From Gorsachius magnificus (taxonomy: Eukaryota; Chordata; Aves; Pelecaniformes; Ardeidae): 64,000 nt of DNA. The stretch covers positions 188,905,510-188,969,509 of the forward strand of contig CM067081.1 in assembly GCA_034008185.1 (NCBI GenBank), in the 5' to 3' direction. The translations under genes were made by a program, and so were the position numbers. How positions within the stretch are numbered: the stretch's first letter is position 1; every line of letters begins with the position of its first letter. Shown in pieces: positions 24,721-37,859 of the stretch. The notes under the pieces are model-generated. The model did no database searches. It saw only the letters and a list, made by a program, of their open reading frames with translations, and had not been told where the DNA came from.

Positions 24721-26954
24721 CTTTCACCGTCATATCCAGAGGTAATCTGCTTGTCCCATGTCTCTGAATCTGCACCTCTAAATGGGAATGTTTCCTCCAT
24801 TTGATCAGTGGTGAGTCAGTTTAGGGGAGAGAGAGGCTGGGCTATTGAACTAATCCTCAAAGAGGCAGCATAGTTGTTATAAAATTAAAATTATTCTTCC
24901 TTTTCACATATTGAAACTAAGGAGGTTGAAGTTCATTGATCAGGACTCAAAGCCATCAAAATTTGTGAGATGTAGAAGGGTAAAACAAGGTGTTTGTAAT
25001 AAAAGTGTAATTCTAAATGGCACTTAAAATGACCGATTGTTCTTACCTTCATGAAAACCTGGTCTGATGGTACTGGGAATCTTGGAGCTAAGGATCACTC
25101 TGTTAGTTATTTAAATCTATACTACTGCTCCAATGTAATTTTTACCCCAGATTGGATCTCTACAGAGTGAAAACCCATTCTGAAATGTTGATCTATTGTG
25201 TGCTAAGAGAATTAATAAAATACAGAATTTTTAAATTTTTTACCCTTTAGGAGTTAGATGGAAAACTAAAATGTTCAAATGAATACTTTTGTAAAAGGGA
25301 AACCCCAGAAAATTAGAGTTTTGAATTTATATTTTTTAAGTTTTCCATATCATAATTTTGATTAAAAGTTGACTAATTGAGTTATTAATAGTAATTTTGG
25401 GGTGTTGCCTTTTAAAAAAAATAATGTTTTTATGTACTACAGTTGTATTTTGTAGATGCTAAATTGTAGAAAAACTTAAGTATGCAAAAAACTTTTGGAT
25501 ATTAGAAAAAAAATCATTACAGGAATTTATTTTCCATTTTTTTTAAAGCACGAAGAACATGATAATTTTAGAACTTCATAGGCCTCTTTTAAAATCAATA
25601 GCAATTCCTTTTAGCTTTGGGTAAAAAAATGAACCCTTTCAATAAAAACACTTTAACATGTCTTTCATTTTTTTGGTTAGAAAAAAATATGACGTAAAAA
25701 TAAGGATGCTAGGAACCTTGTTTGAAATGTTAAATTAACTATAAATAAAATTTCCAGTAAAGTATAGTAGGTGATGCTAGTACAATTCCCAAATTCTGGG
25801 TTCTGTTTCTGAATGATGAATGAGTAAGTGTCAGCAGTTTGGTTGCACTTTTATTATCCACTTCTCTAAATTAAAACCAAATGAATTGAAATAGCAGGTT
25901 CACTAAGTTCAATTTAGTATTTCATAGGTGCAAATCAGACTAAAAATGTACTTTCGGAATTCATTGCTTTCCCTCAAATAATTTAGTTTATTATATTAAT
26001 ATCACATTAACTTCTAGATAATCTTATTTTTATGAGGCATTCACAAATCTTTTCCCCATACATGTTACTAAATTAGCATCACCTTAGTATAAGTTGTTTT
26101 GTTCAGTGATCAGATGCTCTTTACTTTTATTATGTATCCCAACTTCACTCTAGGATAAAAGAAAGTAAAAATGGCATATCAATATCATTGCCTGCCTTCT
26201 TAAATGGGCACATCTCCCAATCATCCTTGCTACTATGCCTCAGTTTACATTGGAGAGCTGTCTTGGCTTGTGTATATTGGATGCCTTTAGATAAAAGTAA
26301 ACTGAAAGATCTCTCCAAGAGCACATCAAGTGGGTTCCATGATCTAGAGGACAGTCAAGACATTGGACGAGACTGAAGTAAAACCCACCAACGGATATCT
26401 AAAGTGGATGATGAACTTGCAGTGTGGGTCATACTGGTTGTCTCTTTTTCCTTTGTCTACTTGTTAACGTGGACATCATTTATGAAAATCTCAGTGATTG
26501 CTTGACACATGTTTTTCATTAAATAGAGACTTTCCTCTGGTATATTCATGCAGTAACAGAAGCTTCTATTTCAGCCAAAATAATACGTTTATTGCAAGTA
26601 ACCCAGTTTTTAAAGATCTTTGTTAGGGTTATAAAATAATGCTCAAAAATGTGGTACCATAGTTACTGCAGTCCTGATTTAGTCCTTTTGTGCATACAAG
26701 CTGTGATTCAGTCACGTTGTATACAGTTCTGCAGGGCTTCTTGCTTCATTCAGTTCTCACAATGTTTAGTGACCATTTAATAAGAAGCTCCCCAGTACTG
26801 TAGTTCAGTATCAGAAATGTTTGACAGTTTCCCACGTTTATAGCACTTCATTCAAGCTTTTCTGATGACCTTTTCTATATTACTATTCACTGTAGTTTGT
26901 GAATGCTTTCTAAACATTTCCAGAATAATTTTCACAATCATTTGAGGGATGTGT

Positions 26955-27218
26955 TGGTATTATTTGTGTTCTGTGAATGCCAAACTAAGACACAGAGGAA
27001 CCTGTGATATAATTTTTTTGAGTACTGAGTATTACAAAAACTTTGTTTGTCCAGGACACTGCTTTCATTGATGTCCTGTCATGTCAAGCACATCAGGCTA
27101 TTAGATCCCTCAGAAAGGGAAGCATGAATTTATGTCAGCCTGGGGGAAAAAAAAGTTTAACACTTGTTCAGTGTCACAGGAAAACTCTGTGATAAAGGTG
27201 GAGTTAGTCCAGTACTAA
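26955..27218 (-). mobile_element. Possible MIR fragment, interrupted
   Basis: Two pieces resemble antisense MIR: 26955-27002 (tattatttgtgttctgtgaa followed by aaactaagacacagagg) and 27160-27218 (cttgttcagtgtcacagg, then ctctgtgataaaggtggagt). In an intact MIR these blocks are almost adjacent. Here about 155 bp of unrelated sequence separates them, so either a later insertion split the element or one match is chance. Confidence 0.35.
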
Positions 27219-27430
27219 CAGAATGCCACTAAACCAACTTCAGTATGTGCGCTCCTCTGTAGCAGTGAGTGGTTGCGCAGGATCAAAGCAGAGACCCACC
27301 CCTCCCCATGGTCTGTCATCAGTGCTGGCCAACAGCATACGCTAGGGAAGAGAAAATGAGCATGTCAAACAGGCGGAATGTTTTCACAGCTCAAGGACTT
27401 CCTGAGCCAGAGGAGATGTTTGATTTCAAT

Positions 27431-27676
27431 TTATATCGATGATTTTTCCCCCCATAATTTTATCCTAGCGTTTGATTTTTTTTTTAAATTCAAGTGACCT
27501 CTAGCATCCGCGGTGTCTTCATCAAAGAATGACATAGTTGAATCCATGCTTTGTAAGGAACCACCTGCTTTGGTGTGTTTTGAACCCCGCATCGCGTCAT
27601 CATTTGATGTCATCTTATATTCATATGGAAAGAGACAGGGGACAGTCATGCCTTGCTTGTCTTTTCCTTGTGACAA
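27431..27676 (-). CDS. Unrecognised 81-codon ORF with local CpGs
   Basis: An open frame of 81 codons. The middle (KMTSNDDAMRGSKHTKAGG and then MSFFDEDTADARGHL) looks protein-like: hydrophilic and acidic. The region 27508-27597 carries about five CpG dinucleotides, unusual for its surroundings. The last 15 codons, translated from the T-run and flanking AT-rich DNA, look like noise. It lies just beside an ancient CR1 fragment and might be an eroded element or an exon. No family is recognised. Confidence 0.12.
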   Translation of the reverse strand: MSQGKDKQGMTVPCLFPYEYKMTSNDDAMRGSKHTKAGGSLQSMDSTMSFFDEDTADARGHLNLKKKSNARIKLWGEKSSI

Positions 27677-27779
27677 TGTTACTTACTTCTTTTATATGTT
27701 CTTTCAATCACCTCTTCCCCAGGCTAAGAAGTAGTAGTTAGATTAGTCAAAATTATTGCATTTGTTCATACTTCCCAGC

Positions 27780-28100
27780 CTTTTTACAGACATTCTCCAG
27801 TTTTAGAATATTTTTGGATTTGGAGCAGGGAGGGCCTGCGCACAGATGCCAGAGGCAGGTGCATCGTAGCTGGTGTATTAATGATCTCTGTTCTCTTCTT
27901 TTTTCTTTTCTCACATTTGATAATACTTGATTTGCTTTTTTGATCACGGTTTTAACATGTTGATTTTGTTCAACTCTCATTTATAACCCAAGACCTGTTT
28001 CTTTCGTGGTCATTGGTCATCCATGTCTGTCATGACGTAGATAAAGTTGGGACAGCTTTTTACTTCAGCACATCACCTGACACTGGGCCCTATCTTAAAA
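27780..28100 (-). mobile_element. Ancient CR1/L3-like LINE fragment
   Basis: Plus-strand text such as ttgatttgcttttttgatca, then gttcaactctcatttataac and ccaagacctgtttc, follows the familiar antisense CR1 order (gcctt/tgctttcttga, then tcaacta-acccccagatc). The minus-strand frame near 27900-27960 gives VIKKANQVLSNVRK, matching the ORF2 segment downstream of the RT active site (KKAN followed by a conserved leucine). Several frameshifts are needed to follow the protein, so the copy is old. It may extend below 27780, but I cannot track it there. Confidence 0.6.
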
Positions 28101-30973
28101 TCATAGGTAACAATACAACTTAATTTCACTTATTTTGATTTTTTATCTTGCACTTTTATTTTCCATCTTTTATCTGATTATTTATCTATGCCATGATCTT
28201 CTCTTTAGCCTTTGACAGACCATTTTCTTTGTGCCTTTTTTAAAGGCAGCTGTTTAATGCCGTTTGAAAGTCTCTCTCCGATGGGTGATACAACTGATGA
28301 GTCAGTGGGCATTGACCTTAGTCTGAGCTGGGATGCTTCCTGGGTGTCTTCCTTTTGACCTGTTTTCCCTTTATTTATTATTTAGGATCTGTGATGTAGT
28401 AGAATATTCTTCATTAAGATAAAACACTTCAAAATATTTATTTCATGCAACTCATTTGAACACGTGTAGACTTAAGTTTTTTACAAATTAATCAATCTTG
28501 TGTAGATTTCAGGGTTTGCATGGATTTTCCTTTTATAAGTGCTAACTTGTCTGATATTATGGTATTATGTGAACTTGATACATATATTTATATAAAGTGA
28601 TGCTTAGAGACATACATCATTTTGTTTTTTAAATGGAGTTGGAGCCTACTTCCCACAAAATTCTTAGCAGTCATGGATGAACTAAAATTTTATAATGTTC
28701 CAAAATCAGTTATTTTGCTGACAGAATTCAAATAAATATTGAGTTTGAACTCAATTAAAAATGTTTTCCTTGAACCTCAAATGTTTGATTTGTTTTCTTT
28801 GAAAATCCTGAAAAAGATCAATTAATTGGTACACCCCATATTTAGGGGTGAACAGGAATTATTAACTGACTTAACTCAGATACACAGATAATTTTAACAG
28901 ACTTTTGTCTATTTAGGAATTACATCTTTTTGCCAAATAGCGTGACTGAATAGCAAACCTCCTTCTGTCTCAACCCATTTGAAATACTAATTAGCTTTTG
29001 AACTCTGCTGAGTTCATACATAACTAGTTTGATTTATCCTTTCTTTTTAGACAGATAAAGATAGGAAAAATAGTACTTTATTTAGCTGTTAAACTTTACC
29101 ATACAGAGGACAGTTAAACAAGTGAACAAGGAATACATTAATAAATATTAATTAAATAACAGAAGAATCATGGAGAATAAGATCCTAAGTCAAATATCAT
29201 CCAAATGTATTGTCAAAGGAGGGCAATTTGTCAGAAACAAGTACCAAAAACAGACTTTAGGAAACCTAAGATGGAGTTCATCTTGCCTAACTTCAGATGC
29301 CCGTAGTGTAGATATCTAGATGTGAGAACATCATCTAGGCACTGATTATAGTCTAGAAACAGACATTTATAAAGGACTCATCTCAGCTTGAGACAGGTGT
29401 CTAAACTGGTTTTGGTGAGTCAGGATGTAAAAAAGTTTATAGTTCTTTCAGCTAGATTATCACATAGCTGCCTACGTTATGTCTGGAATGATAACTTTCA
29501 CTCCCTAAAGCACAGAGAGCAGAATTACTTTGTTTTAAGGAGGGTTTTTTTATTAATCACTTTTTATCTTGTAAGTCTCATGAACATATATGGTATTTTG
29601 TTGGTATATTCTGATCTGATTTAGAAATTTCTTCAATTTGTTGCATAGGTTACCTATACAAAACATCGCATTTGCATCATTGCTTTAAAGTGAACATATA
29701 GGGGCTCAAATAATTTAGCTTTTGATCTTTACTTGTGTGTTAGAGCTATGTTTCATATCCAATTAAAAATCAAAATGGAAAAATATACATGGATTCATAG
29801 TGGCATATAGGTGGAGTATATTAATTGAGCTAATTTGTGTCTGAAATACTAGGTTAATCGTATTTGTTATGCTTGTAATGCTTGTAAATCAGAAAATAAT
29901 TGCTTAATTGTAAATTACGTATTGATTAAAGCTCAGTGTAATTTCAAAGGATGACTATATTTAGGTTTGCATAGTATACCCTTCTACTGAGAAAATGTTC
30001 ATTTCTGCTAGACTTTGGAATGAATCTTGCCAACAGATGCTTACAGCACGCTGACTTAGAACTTTAATGAGTGGTATTTATTTCAAAATGCATTACATAT
30101 TCTTTTACTGTTTTTCTCTCAGGTGTTTTCACAAGTTATTTACAAAATAAGAACAAACAGTACTTTTTAATTCCAGTATGTAAATTCAAAATAAGTACAA
30201 GCCTTTATGAATATATGCTTTTTAGAATGAGCTAGAAATGACAGAAATCCCAGCTCTGAAATGAGTGGTTTGCTTTCAGGTAAAGTGAACAGGTATTCTC
30301 ATTTGTCCAGTTATACTGGAAAGCTATTAGGTTTATAATACCAGTCCGTTGTGCATTAGTGTACTCACGCAGTTGAATTAAAAGATACATATTAACCTCT
30401 CAAATACACACTCAGCTTTTAGTGGAAGAGGAGAACTTGGGAGTCCAAAAAGTGTGAATGAGGCAGGACCTACACATGTACTTGATACTATTTGTCTTAC
30501 AAATAAACAATGTCTTCTTATAGAAGTCACTCTGCAAGCTCCAAGGTATTCCACTGTGCTTCCCAACAACACAAATGCATGTTTTCAGAGAGTTTCTGCC
30601 CCTCAACAGAACTTTGTTGGTTGAAGTGCTGTGAGCAGTCACCCACCTCCCCCAGCCCAACAACAATAAAATAATTGCTGGGACAAGCTCTCACTCCCTG
30701 CTCCGGCGGGTTGTGCCTTTGCTTATGACCTCCTCATCAGCCGAAAATGAAACCCTTCTTCATGTTCTGGAAGCCCCCGGAACCCGTGTCCTATACCTGC
30801 AGTATGATTTTCTTCCCAGATTTGGCAGAGTGAGATACCCTTCAGCTCTTGAGTTCTTCTCTATTGAATCCTTACTTAAACCAGCAGCAGAAAAAGTAGC
30901 ACTGTAATTTTGTGCAGTGTAATACAAACATGAGGCAAAATGGGTAAAAGATGAAAAGACTTCCTAAAGAAGT

Positions 30974-31000
30974 GGATTTTAAAAAGGATTTTAAAAAGGA
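30974..31000. repeat. 12-bp tandem repeat, 2.25 copies
   Basis: The unit ggattttaaaaa is repeated perfectly twice, followed by gga. A recent local duplication. Confidence 0.95.
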
Positions 31001-31241
31001 ATTTGAAGTACAGGTTTTGCTTGGCAGATAAGAAAAAGGAAGGCTTAGTCAGTGAGAATATGAGTGAGGAATGTGTTTATGCGTATTCATTTTAAAGTCT
31101 GGCTATCCTAATCAGCATCTGCCACAAATCTAATAATTGAGTATTTTTTGTTGTTATTTCTGAGGATATTCCAGGTAGGGGGAAGTGGGAGGGAATTGCC
31201 AAATTTCATCACAGTTGTAGAATAGTGTTCAATGGAGTCTA

Positions 31242-31283
31242 GGGGGGGGGGGAGAGGAGGGGAGAGAGAGAGGGATCTATATA
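31242..31283 (+). repeat. G11 and GA-rich purine tract
   Basis: Eleven consecutive G, then agaggaggggagagagagaggg, then a short TA run (tatatata). The G-runs could support a G-quadruplex on the plus strand, and the purine strand could form triplex DNA. Read directly; structure is inference. Confidence 0.9.
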
Positions 31284-31877
31284 TATCTTAGATTGTGGTA
31301 TTTGGAATCAAATATTCAGGAACTGAAAAGCATTCATACCAGCCTACTAAACCAACTAATCTCCAGCAAGAAAAAGAAAAAAGTTACTTTTAGATTGGTT
31401 TCCTAACCAATGTGTCAATATGACACCCAAGCTGAATTTATGCTTAATAACTATTATTTGCTGCTCTTTTAGTCCTGCAGTCAGTACATGGGTGTTCAGC
31501 AGCAAATCAGCATGTCTATATGGAAGTCGTCAAAGCACATGCTGACTTCTGACCATCTGGGAGTTAGTGGAGGTAGAACAGAGCTGGGAGAATTCTCTTA
31601 TGGACGGGGAATAGAAAGCATAGGAAATAAGAAGGAATTAGGGAAGAGAGGAGGAACTTAAAGTAATTGCAGTAAGAAGGAAGGAGAAGCAATACATCTT
31701 GCGTGAGGGAATTTCAATACACTGTTTCTGAAGGAACCTGAGCTTTGCTAGTTCTGCTGCCCACAGATAAACTTGGTTATTTAATCACAAAAGATCTGGC
31801 ACTTTCTGTATGTTTTATGTCTGTTAGAATGTTGATCAGATAAATAACAAATGCAGTTGTCCTTTTTTCTTCTCAGA

Positions 31878-31892
31878 TCTGTCTGTCTGTCT
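31878..31892. repeat. (TCTG)n short microsatellite
   Basis: Just under four units of TCTG. A similar short run is at 786-800. Confidence 0.9.
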
Positions 31893-33389
31893 ATATGCAT
31901 ATATATCCCTAGCATTTTCTGGTAAGTATCGGAGATTAAATTCTTCTGTTGCCGAAAGGAGAGACGCAGTCTTGTGTTTTCTTTAGGTTCTCTTACTATT
32001 TCTCCCTCCCTCCCTCCGTCTGAACACATTAAAACTAATTAAGTGTTCCTTTCCATCTTCATAAAATGTGGTCTTTGTAAAATGTGGTTGCTTCTGAAGT
32101 TGCAGTAAGAAGTATGTGTGTAAAAATCCTTCATAACCTGTGTTGCCTTTCTGAGCCTCAGTACTGCAACGAGCCAGCCAGTGTCCTTCAGGCACAGCTG
32201 GGCTGTAATAAACAGGGCACTCCAATCCTCTTATGGCTGCTGCTCTAAAGTACTTTGCTGAAGTAAAAAACCTGCATTCTTAGGTATAGAGAAACTAGTA
32301 ATACTGTTTAGATTTTTACTACTTTTCAGTTGTAGATTCACTCAGCACTGCCTCTTGTGGAGAAAACCAGAAGATTAAGGGTTTAAGTAGCTCTGAACTA
32401 TTCCTGTTGTTTAAGTGACTAGCTTCTTCCTGTCCTCCAGAACTTCTGGCGCATCCGTGTTGAAGCCAAATTTTGCTTTTCTCTCTTGCCTTTTGTGGGT
32501 TGCTGTGTGGCAAGACTGGTGATCTAGTCCTACTAATTTACTTGGACTCATTGCATAATGCGGGTCTCAGAACCTCCTGAAAGACTTTGTGTGTTCCTTG
32601 AGACCGTAACTTCCACTTGAAACGTGACATCTCTTTTAGAAAGGTATGAAAGCTTTTTGTACAGATTTAGAAAGGTAGATAATCCATCATATCTGTCAAC
32701 AGTTGGTGCTAATAGATTATGTATTTTCATTGTTTAGAAATAAAGAAACGTGACATTTACATGAGCACAGCCAAGTAACAGCTTTCTACCATTGGATTCC
32801 AAAATGTTCTTTTTTTTTTGCTAAATTAAACAGCTGTCTACTCTTAGGTACCTCTTGCCTTATAGATACTTACAGCTGGTAAGCAACTTATTTCTTAACC
32901 CTTTACTATATAAATGAACTGGATTATAGTTTTAATATTTCTGTTTGAGAGGTACCTTTTAGCTGTATGATGGTCAGATGAGTTATACTGAGGAAGATGG
33001 GCCCATCTGTTTGATTGATATTTCCCATTGTATCAAGGCTGAGGTCATCTGAAAAAAATTAATCTCTGATTTACAATGGAAGTAATAAATTTGGGACAAT
33101 AAAAGTTCTTCAGAGAACCTACATTGTCTGACAATTTTCCAATTACAGTTTTCAAGATCTGTGTATTTAAACAGTTTTAATCCATGTAATGTAGAGTATT
33201 GATTTTGTATGGTGCTTGAAAATGTCATGCAAGATTAAATCTTATAGCAATCTAAGTGTACTATGACAATACAAGTTAATGTTATTAGCCAAACTTGTTA
33301 TAGCATAAAAAGTGGTATTGAGTTTAGTTGACAAGACTTAGAAGTGAATGAATTATGCTATCATTTCTTAATTATTTACTGCTCAACCT

Positions 33390-33610
33390 TTCCGGAATTT
33401 ATACTGGCTTGATGTCAGCCTGCCTGTAGTTTCTCAGGTTTGATCTTCATAAACACGAGCACCACATTAAGTTTTGTGATTCTCTTGATCTTGTAGAGTA
33501 TTCCAAGATTTGTTAAAAACCCACATTAATGTTTCAGTGAATTCCTTTTGCTTTAATTGCTCTCCAGTGGCTTTAATACTTTTGGGGTATAAATTATCTC
33601 TCTGGATTTT
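33390..33610 (-). mobile_element. Ancient CR1/L3-like LINE, RT N-terminal region
   Basis: On the minus strand the segment at about 33415-33475 translates to VLVFMKIKPEKLQA, aligning with the CR1 motif VxPIFKKGxxxxPGNYRPVSL with single-base changes at most positions. About 30 codons upstream the frame reads VFNKSWNT, matching the conserved FEKSW region, and TETL precedes it. An in-frame stop and a frame change lie between the two. This order matches the start of the CR1 RT domain. An old fossil; ends approximate. Confidence 0.6.
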
Positions 33611-36600
33611 AATAAAAAAAATTTCCCAGATTGAGATTTGCTAAATGCTTATTCTCTCCTAGTTACATTTTAAGAATTGGTTGTTATTTTCTTAAGCCTT
33701 GATGGTTGTGGATTTTCATTGACACCTTTTGGTTTTCCTCTTACTCATATGCCTTTCCTTGCTGATAACTTCCACGTTAGGGATCTGGCTGGCGTGTAGC
33801 ATGGAGGGTGCACTTGTAAAATTACTAATGGACCTTTGTTTTCTGCTCAGAGATGAAATGTGAAGTATTTGCAGTATGTTTATGAACACATGCAGCTTTA
33901 ATATGCTTGCTTGTCTGATCCAGAGCCTATGGATATTTCCCTAGAATTATGGAAAGGGCTGAGCTTCCTGAGTTTAAATGAAGCAATGGCAGGAGAAGCC
34001 ATGATTTAACCAACCTTCTGCTGACAAAAACTCAGGTTTTGATAGTATAGCTTCCTGGTTTGGGAATGTAGTTATACTTTCAACTGTTTTTTAAATGCCA
34101 TGACACTGCCAAAAAATTACTTTCTCTTGCCTTCTCATTTTCACTCAGTAAAAAATTTATGGCCTTCAACATGGATGCATCATTAGTATAAGGGATATCA
34201 CTATAGATGTTGAATTTTGAACTGGTTTATTGCAGACTCCTTAGCTGGGCTAGGCCTTAATTCTACTAGAGGGGGAGCAAAATACGCCTGGTTACTTAGT
34301 AAGATGAGTGTCCAGCAGTGAGAAAATCACCCATGTTCCAAGTTTGTACTGTCTGTCTTCTGCATTATCGTAGAGTTGATGGTGGCTCACCTCCATGGCC
34401 TGAGAGGCTTTTTTCTCCTCTATTATTTGCTAATAGTTTTCATAGGCATTTTTTACTTGTCAAAGGCAATCCAGGATATTGAGTACAATTTATTTAAAAT
34501 CTGACAAATACAGAAGAAAGAGAGTTCTGATTTAACTGAAAATAATGTTACTTCTTCAAAGTAGCTGAATATTATATTTTAAATGAAATATTCAGTATTT
34601 TTCAGCTTGGATTTGTGTGTTTTATTTATTAGGGAGTTTTTAAATTAAAGCAATTTAAAAATTGATGGAATAGTCTTCTAAGATATAATGCTGACCGTAT
34701 CATAACAAGTCAAGAAAATCTCTAAATGTGTAACAATTTCTCCGATGAACTTACAAGGTATTGCCTTTTCTAACATGCTTACTGCTACTGACTGCTTACA
34801 TTTTAGATCTCATATAATAATTTCCATCATTTTTCACTTGAGAGTATGGCAAATAATATTCAGTAAGCAGTTATTATTCTGAAAGTGGTGAGTTGAATTT
34901 ATTTTATTATGCAGAGGACAGTTTCAGAGATATGAAATGTTAGGAAAAAAATACTTAATGATTGATATAAAAAGACAATGGTGTTCTGAAGCATATACTA
35001 TCACAGAACTTGCTTTTCATTATTTTCGTATTTTAAAATTAAGAATGATATTGTGACATATTGCCTCTAAATGATACTCCAGAGTACCTTTTTTTTTTAA
35101 TTTTTCTGCATATTAATTTGTGTATATCAAAATGTTATCTGTAGAGTAGGCAAATGAGAAGTATACAATTGATTACTGTTAGAATATAAATGTTCTTTCA
35201 AACATACTCAAGTTTTTAATTCTAATACCAAATGTATTACATAAACGTTTAAAACTAACCCTCTATGTTGAAGATGAGTCCTCAGAGCCATGGAATATTG
35301 AATTCTTTGGGGCTTGTTGGAAATTAAACCTCTGTAATTTTAATTGTGTAAACTTCTACATTAAAATTACTTCTGTGTTTCGAGAAGGTGAATCTCTTTA
35401 GGCTTTCTTAATGACCATTTGAGATGATGAGGGTCTGACAGTAGTTTTTACTCAGAGTTTTAGCTGTTGCAATCTAATTTTTGCAGAGTACAGCAAGCCC
35501 AACAAATTTAGTAAGGATTTTGAAACTTAATTATTTTTAGACATTCTGGGGTTTGCACAGCATGTTTATAGCTATACAAAATGCTATATGCGTGTAGCAT
35601 TTTTGACTGCTCTGTAGATCTGGAACTAAACTTTTTTTTTTTTTTTTCATTCATATATCCTCTCAGTGAGCTAAATGATTAGATGGTGATTATGATACTA
35701 TCATTCCTACTTCAAAATCTTCTGTAAGCACAAAGTATGTGTTACTAATCAAAATGATATTGCATTAGTTTTAGAATTCTAAAATTATTCTTCTAGAAGT
35801 GGGAACATTGACAATGTAGTAATTTTAAAATCTAATTGCTTTCACCTGTTAAAATAAGTAAAATGCACAGTGGTGGAAAATATGTGTGCCTTAGAATGGA
35901 AAATAGTTGAACACATACCCTAAAGTTTAGGACTTTCCTTTTTTTTTCCTGTCTGAGGGAAATGTCTGTTTTGTACTGCTACATCTTCTCGAAAGTCTGC
36001 GTGGCTTTGAAAGCCAGCGATTCTGCAATGTACAATATTCCAGGCGAGCAGCTACTGCCGAGTAATGAGGCATGGGAGCAGCTGGTATTGGTTTATTTCA
36101 GAAGCTTTGTGTCTGATTCTATTAGCCTACCTACAGATGTAACTGCTCTCTCCAGTGTGTGATCTAAACATAGAACAAATAATTCATAATTTTAAAATAG
36201 TTAAATGACCATTTCTGCATTCGGTTTGAAGTTTATTGTGTGAGGCTAATAAACGGTGAAGTAAATTGTGAGTTCCTACTAAAACTAAAGCAATTCTTAA
36301 CTAAGCAAAAGAACAGGAACTTTTATAGAAGGAGAAGATGAATGTTTGTCACTGAACCCTACTGAATCTAAACAAAGAAAAAGATTACCTAATAGTCTTG
36401 CAATGCATTTGAAGTACAGTCTGCTATTTGTTTGGGGAGTTGAATGGAATATGTCTTAAAATATTTCAACAGCAGGACGGGTGTTTTCCAGTGGGTAGAT
36501 CTTAACATTACTAAATTACTGTATCTTTTTTTCCTAGTCAAGACTCATTATTATACTATAAGAGAAAAATAATCGCAGCTTTTTTTACTTGCCTGTGATG

Positions 36601-37859
36601 CATTTTAGAGCTAATTTGTACCAATGAATTGCCTTATAGAAGATTTTATGCTGTTTTAAAATTACTTATTTATTTTCTGCCCAGTTTGTGTTAGTTAAGT
36701 GAGTAATAGCACTATATTTAAAACTTAATTCCCTTTTTAATTGTAAAGACTCGATTCCAGAGAGCTGAGTTATCCAGACAATCAAAACAGATTTCACAAA
36801 TCAAATTTTTCCCCATGCACAAAATAAGTAATAAGAGATGAGAATTTAAAATACTGTACTTTTCTTATGCAAGAAAGAAAGTATCTTTTAAATGTTCCAA
36901 TTGCATAATTGTTTTCCTTAGTCTTGGGGGGGTTTATGTCTCCACAAGTGATTTTTTAAATGTTAGCACAACATTAAAGTGATACTTTTCTTAAATCTGG
37001 AAGGCACTATAATTGCTTCTGTTTATTTTTAAAATTACTATTTCCCTATTACTGCCATCTGAAAATTGCTTTTTTTAAAAGTTGTATTTACGGTGCATCT
37101 GAATTCAGATGAATTGCATGTACCAATTAATGAAATAGAGTATATGATACTTACTTAAAATAAGAAATATACAGTTTACAATTTATGTACTTGGAATATA
37201 TATGCCTATTGCTTTCTAAGACTGATTCTTCTGTATGTTTAGTTTTTCAGATATGTTAGTTAACCTGACTAGTTTTAAGGTGGAAATGGGTCAGTTTATA
37301 GAGGAAAATACAGAGCATAGTTGCCTATGATAACAGTAGGTTTGAAGGTGCAGGTAATCCTTATTATCCTATGTCCATAACGCTTTGACTTTAGGTTAAT
37401 AAACTATTATTTGAAGTTACTAATATGTGGATTTAGTAATATCCTTGCTTATTTTTGGTAAAAAGTAACAAAATGCCTTTTTCAATTTGATGATGCAGAG
37501 CAGTTACTTGTACTATTAATTTAGTTTTCAGTTGGCATACAGTCAGAGTCAAATACAACCTCCAGCACACAGAAAATCAGTAATTGTCAACATTTTCTCC
37601 TCAAGGAGTGAAACTGAGTAATTTCCACAGAATTTCATTCATCTTACTGTACCTGACTAGCACTTCCTAGAGCTCAAATTTCTCCGTATGATGTGTTGCT
37701 TGTGGTCTTAGTGGCCTGTAGTTTAAAATCCTTACCCCTAAGTTTGGTCATCCACTGTTGATTGGTTCTGGCCTCATTCCACTGTAGGTGGTTTCAATAA
37801 ATTCTCTCAGGCTTTATGACAAAAATTGTTCATAAAGTAATTGGGAGATTTCCTCAGAG
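33611..37859. other. Unique AT-rich non-coding DNA
   Basis: No gene recognised. 34.5-35.3 kb and 36.2-37.5 kb are long repeat-free AT-rich stretches that could hold conserved non-coding elements. A slightly GC-richer 200-bp patch with a 66-codon frame at 35962-36162 has no recognised domain. Confidence 0.55.
35632..35647. repeat. T16 run
   Basis: Sixteen consecutive T in AT-rich unique sequence. Confidence 0.95.

Larger units (their letters stand above)
20681..26954. other. Unique AT-rich non-coding DNA
   Basis: No gene recognised. A G/T-rich patch lies at 20700-20748. Around 24890-24960 there is a very faint MIR-like phrase (cttttcacatattgaaacta) that I do not count. Parts such as 25.2-26.1 kb are extremely AT-rich. 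Confidence 0.6.
28101..33389. other. Unique AT-rich non-coding DNA
   Basis: No gene recognised. The ORF at 30713-30907 (plus) lies in a slightly GC-richer patch but shows no domain. Contains the 12-bp tandem repeat at 30974 and the G-run at 31242. Confidence 0.6.

Noticed and set aside
24890..24960. Weak MIR-like phrase with tattgaaactaagg
   Set aside because: Only one short block matches, and the neighbouring MIR blocks are missing.
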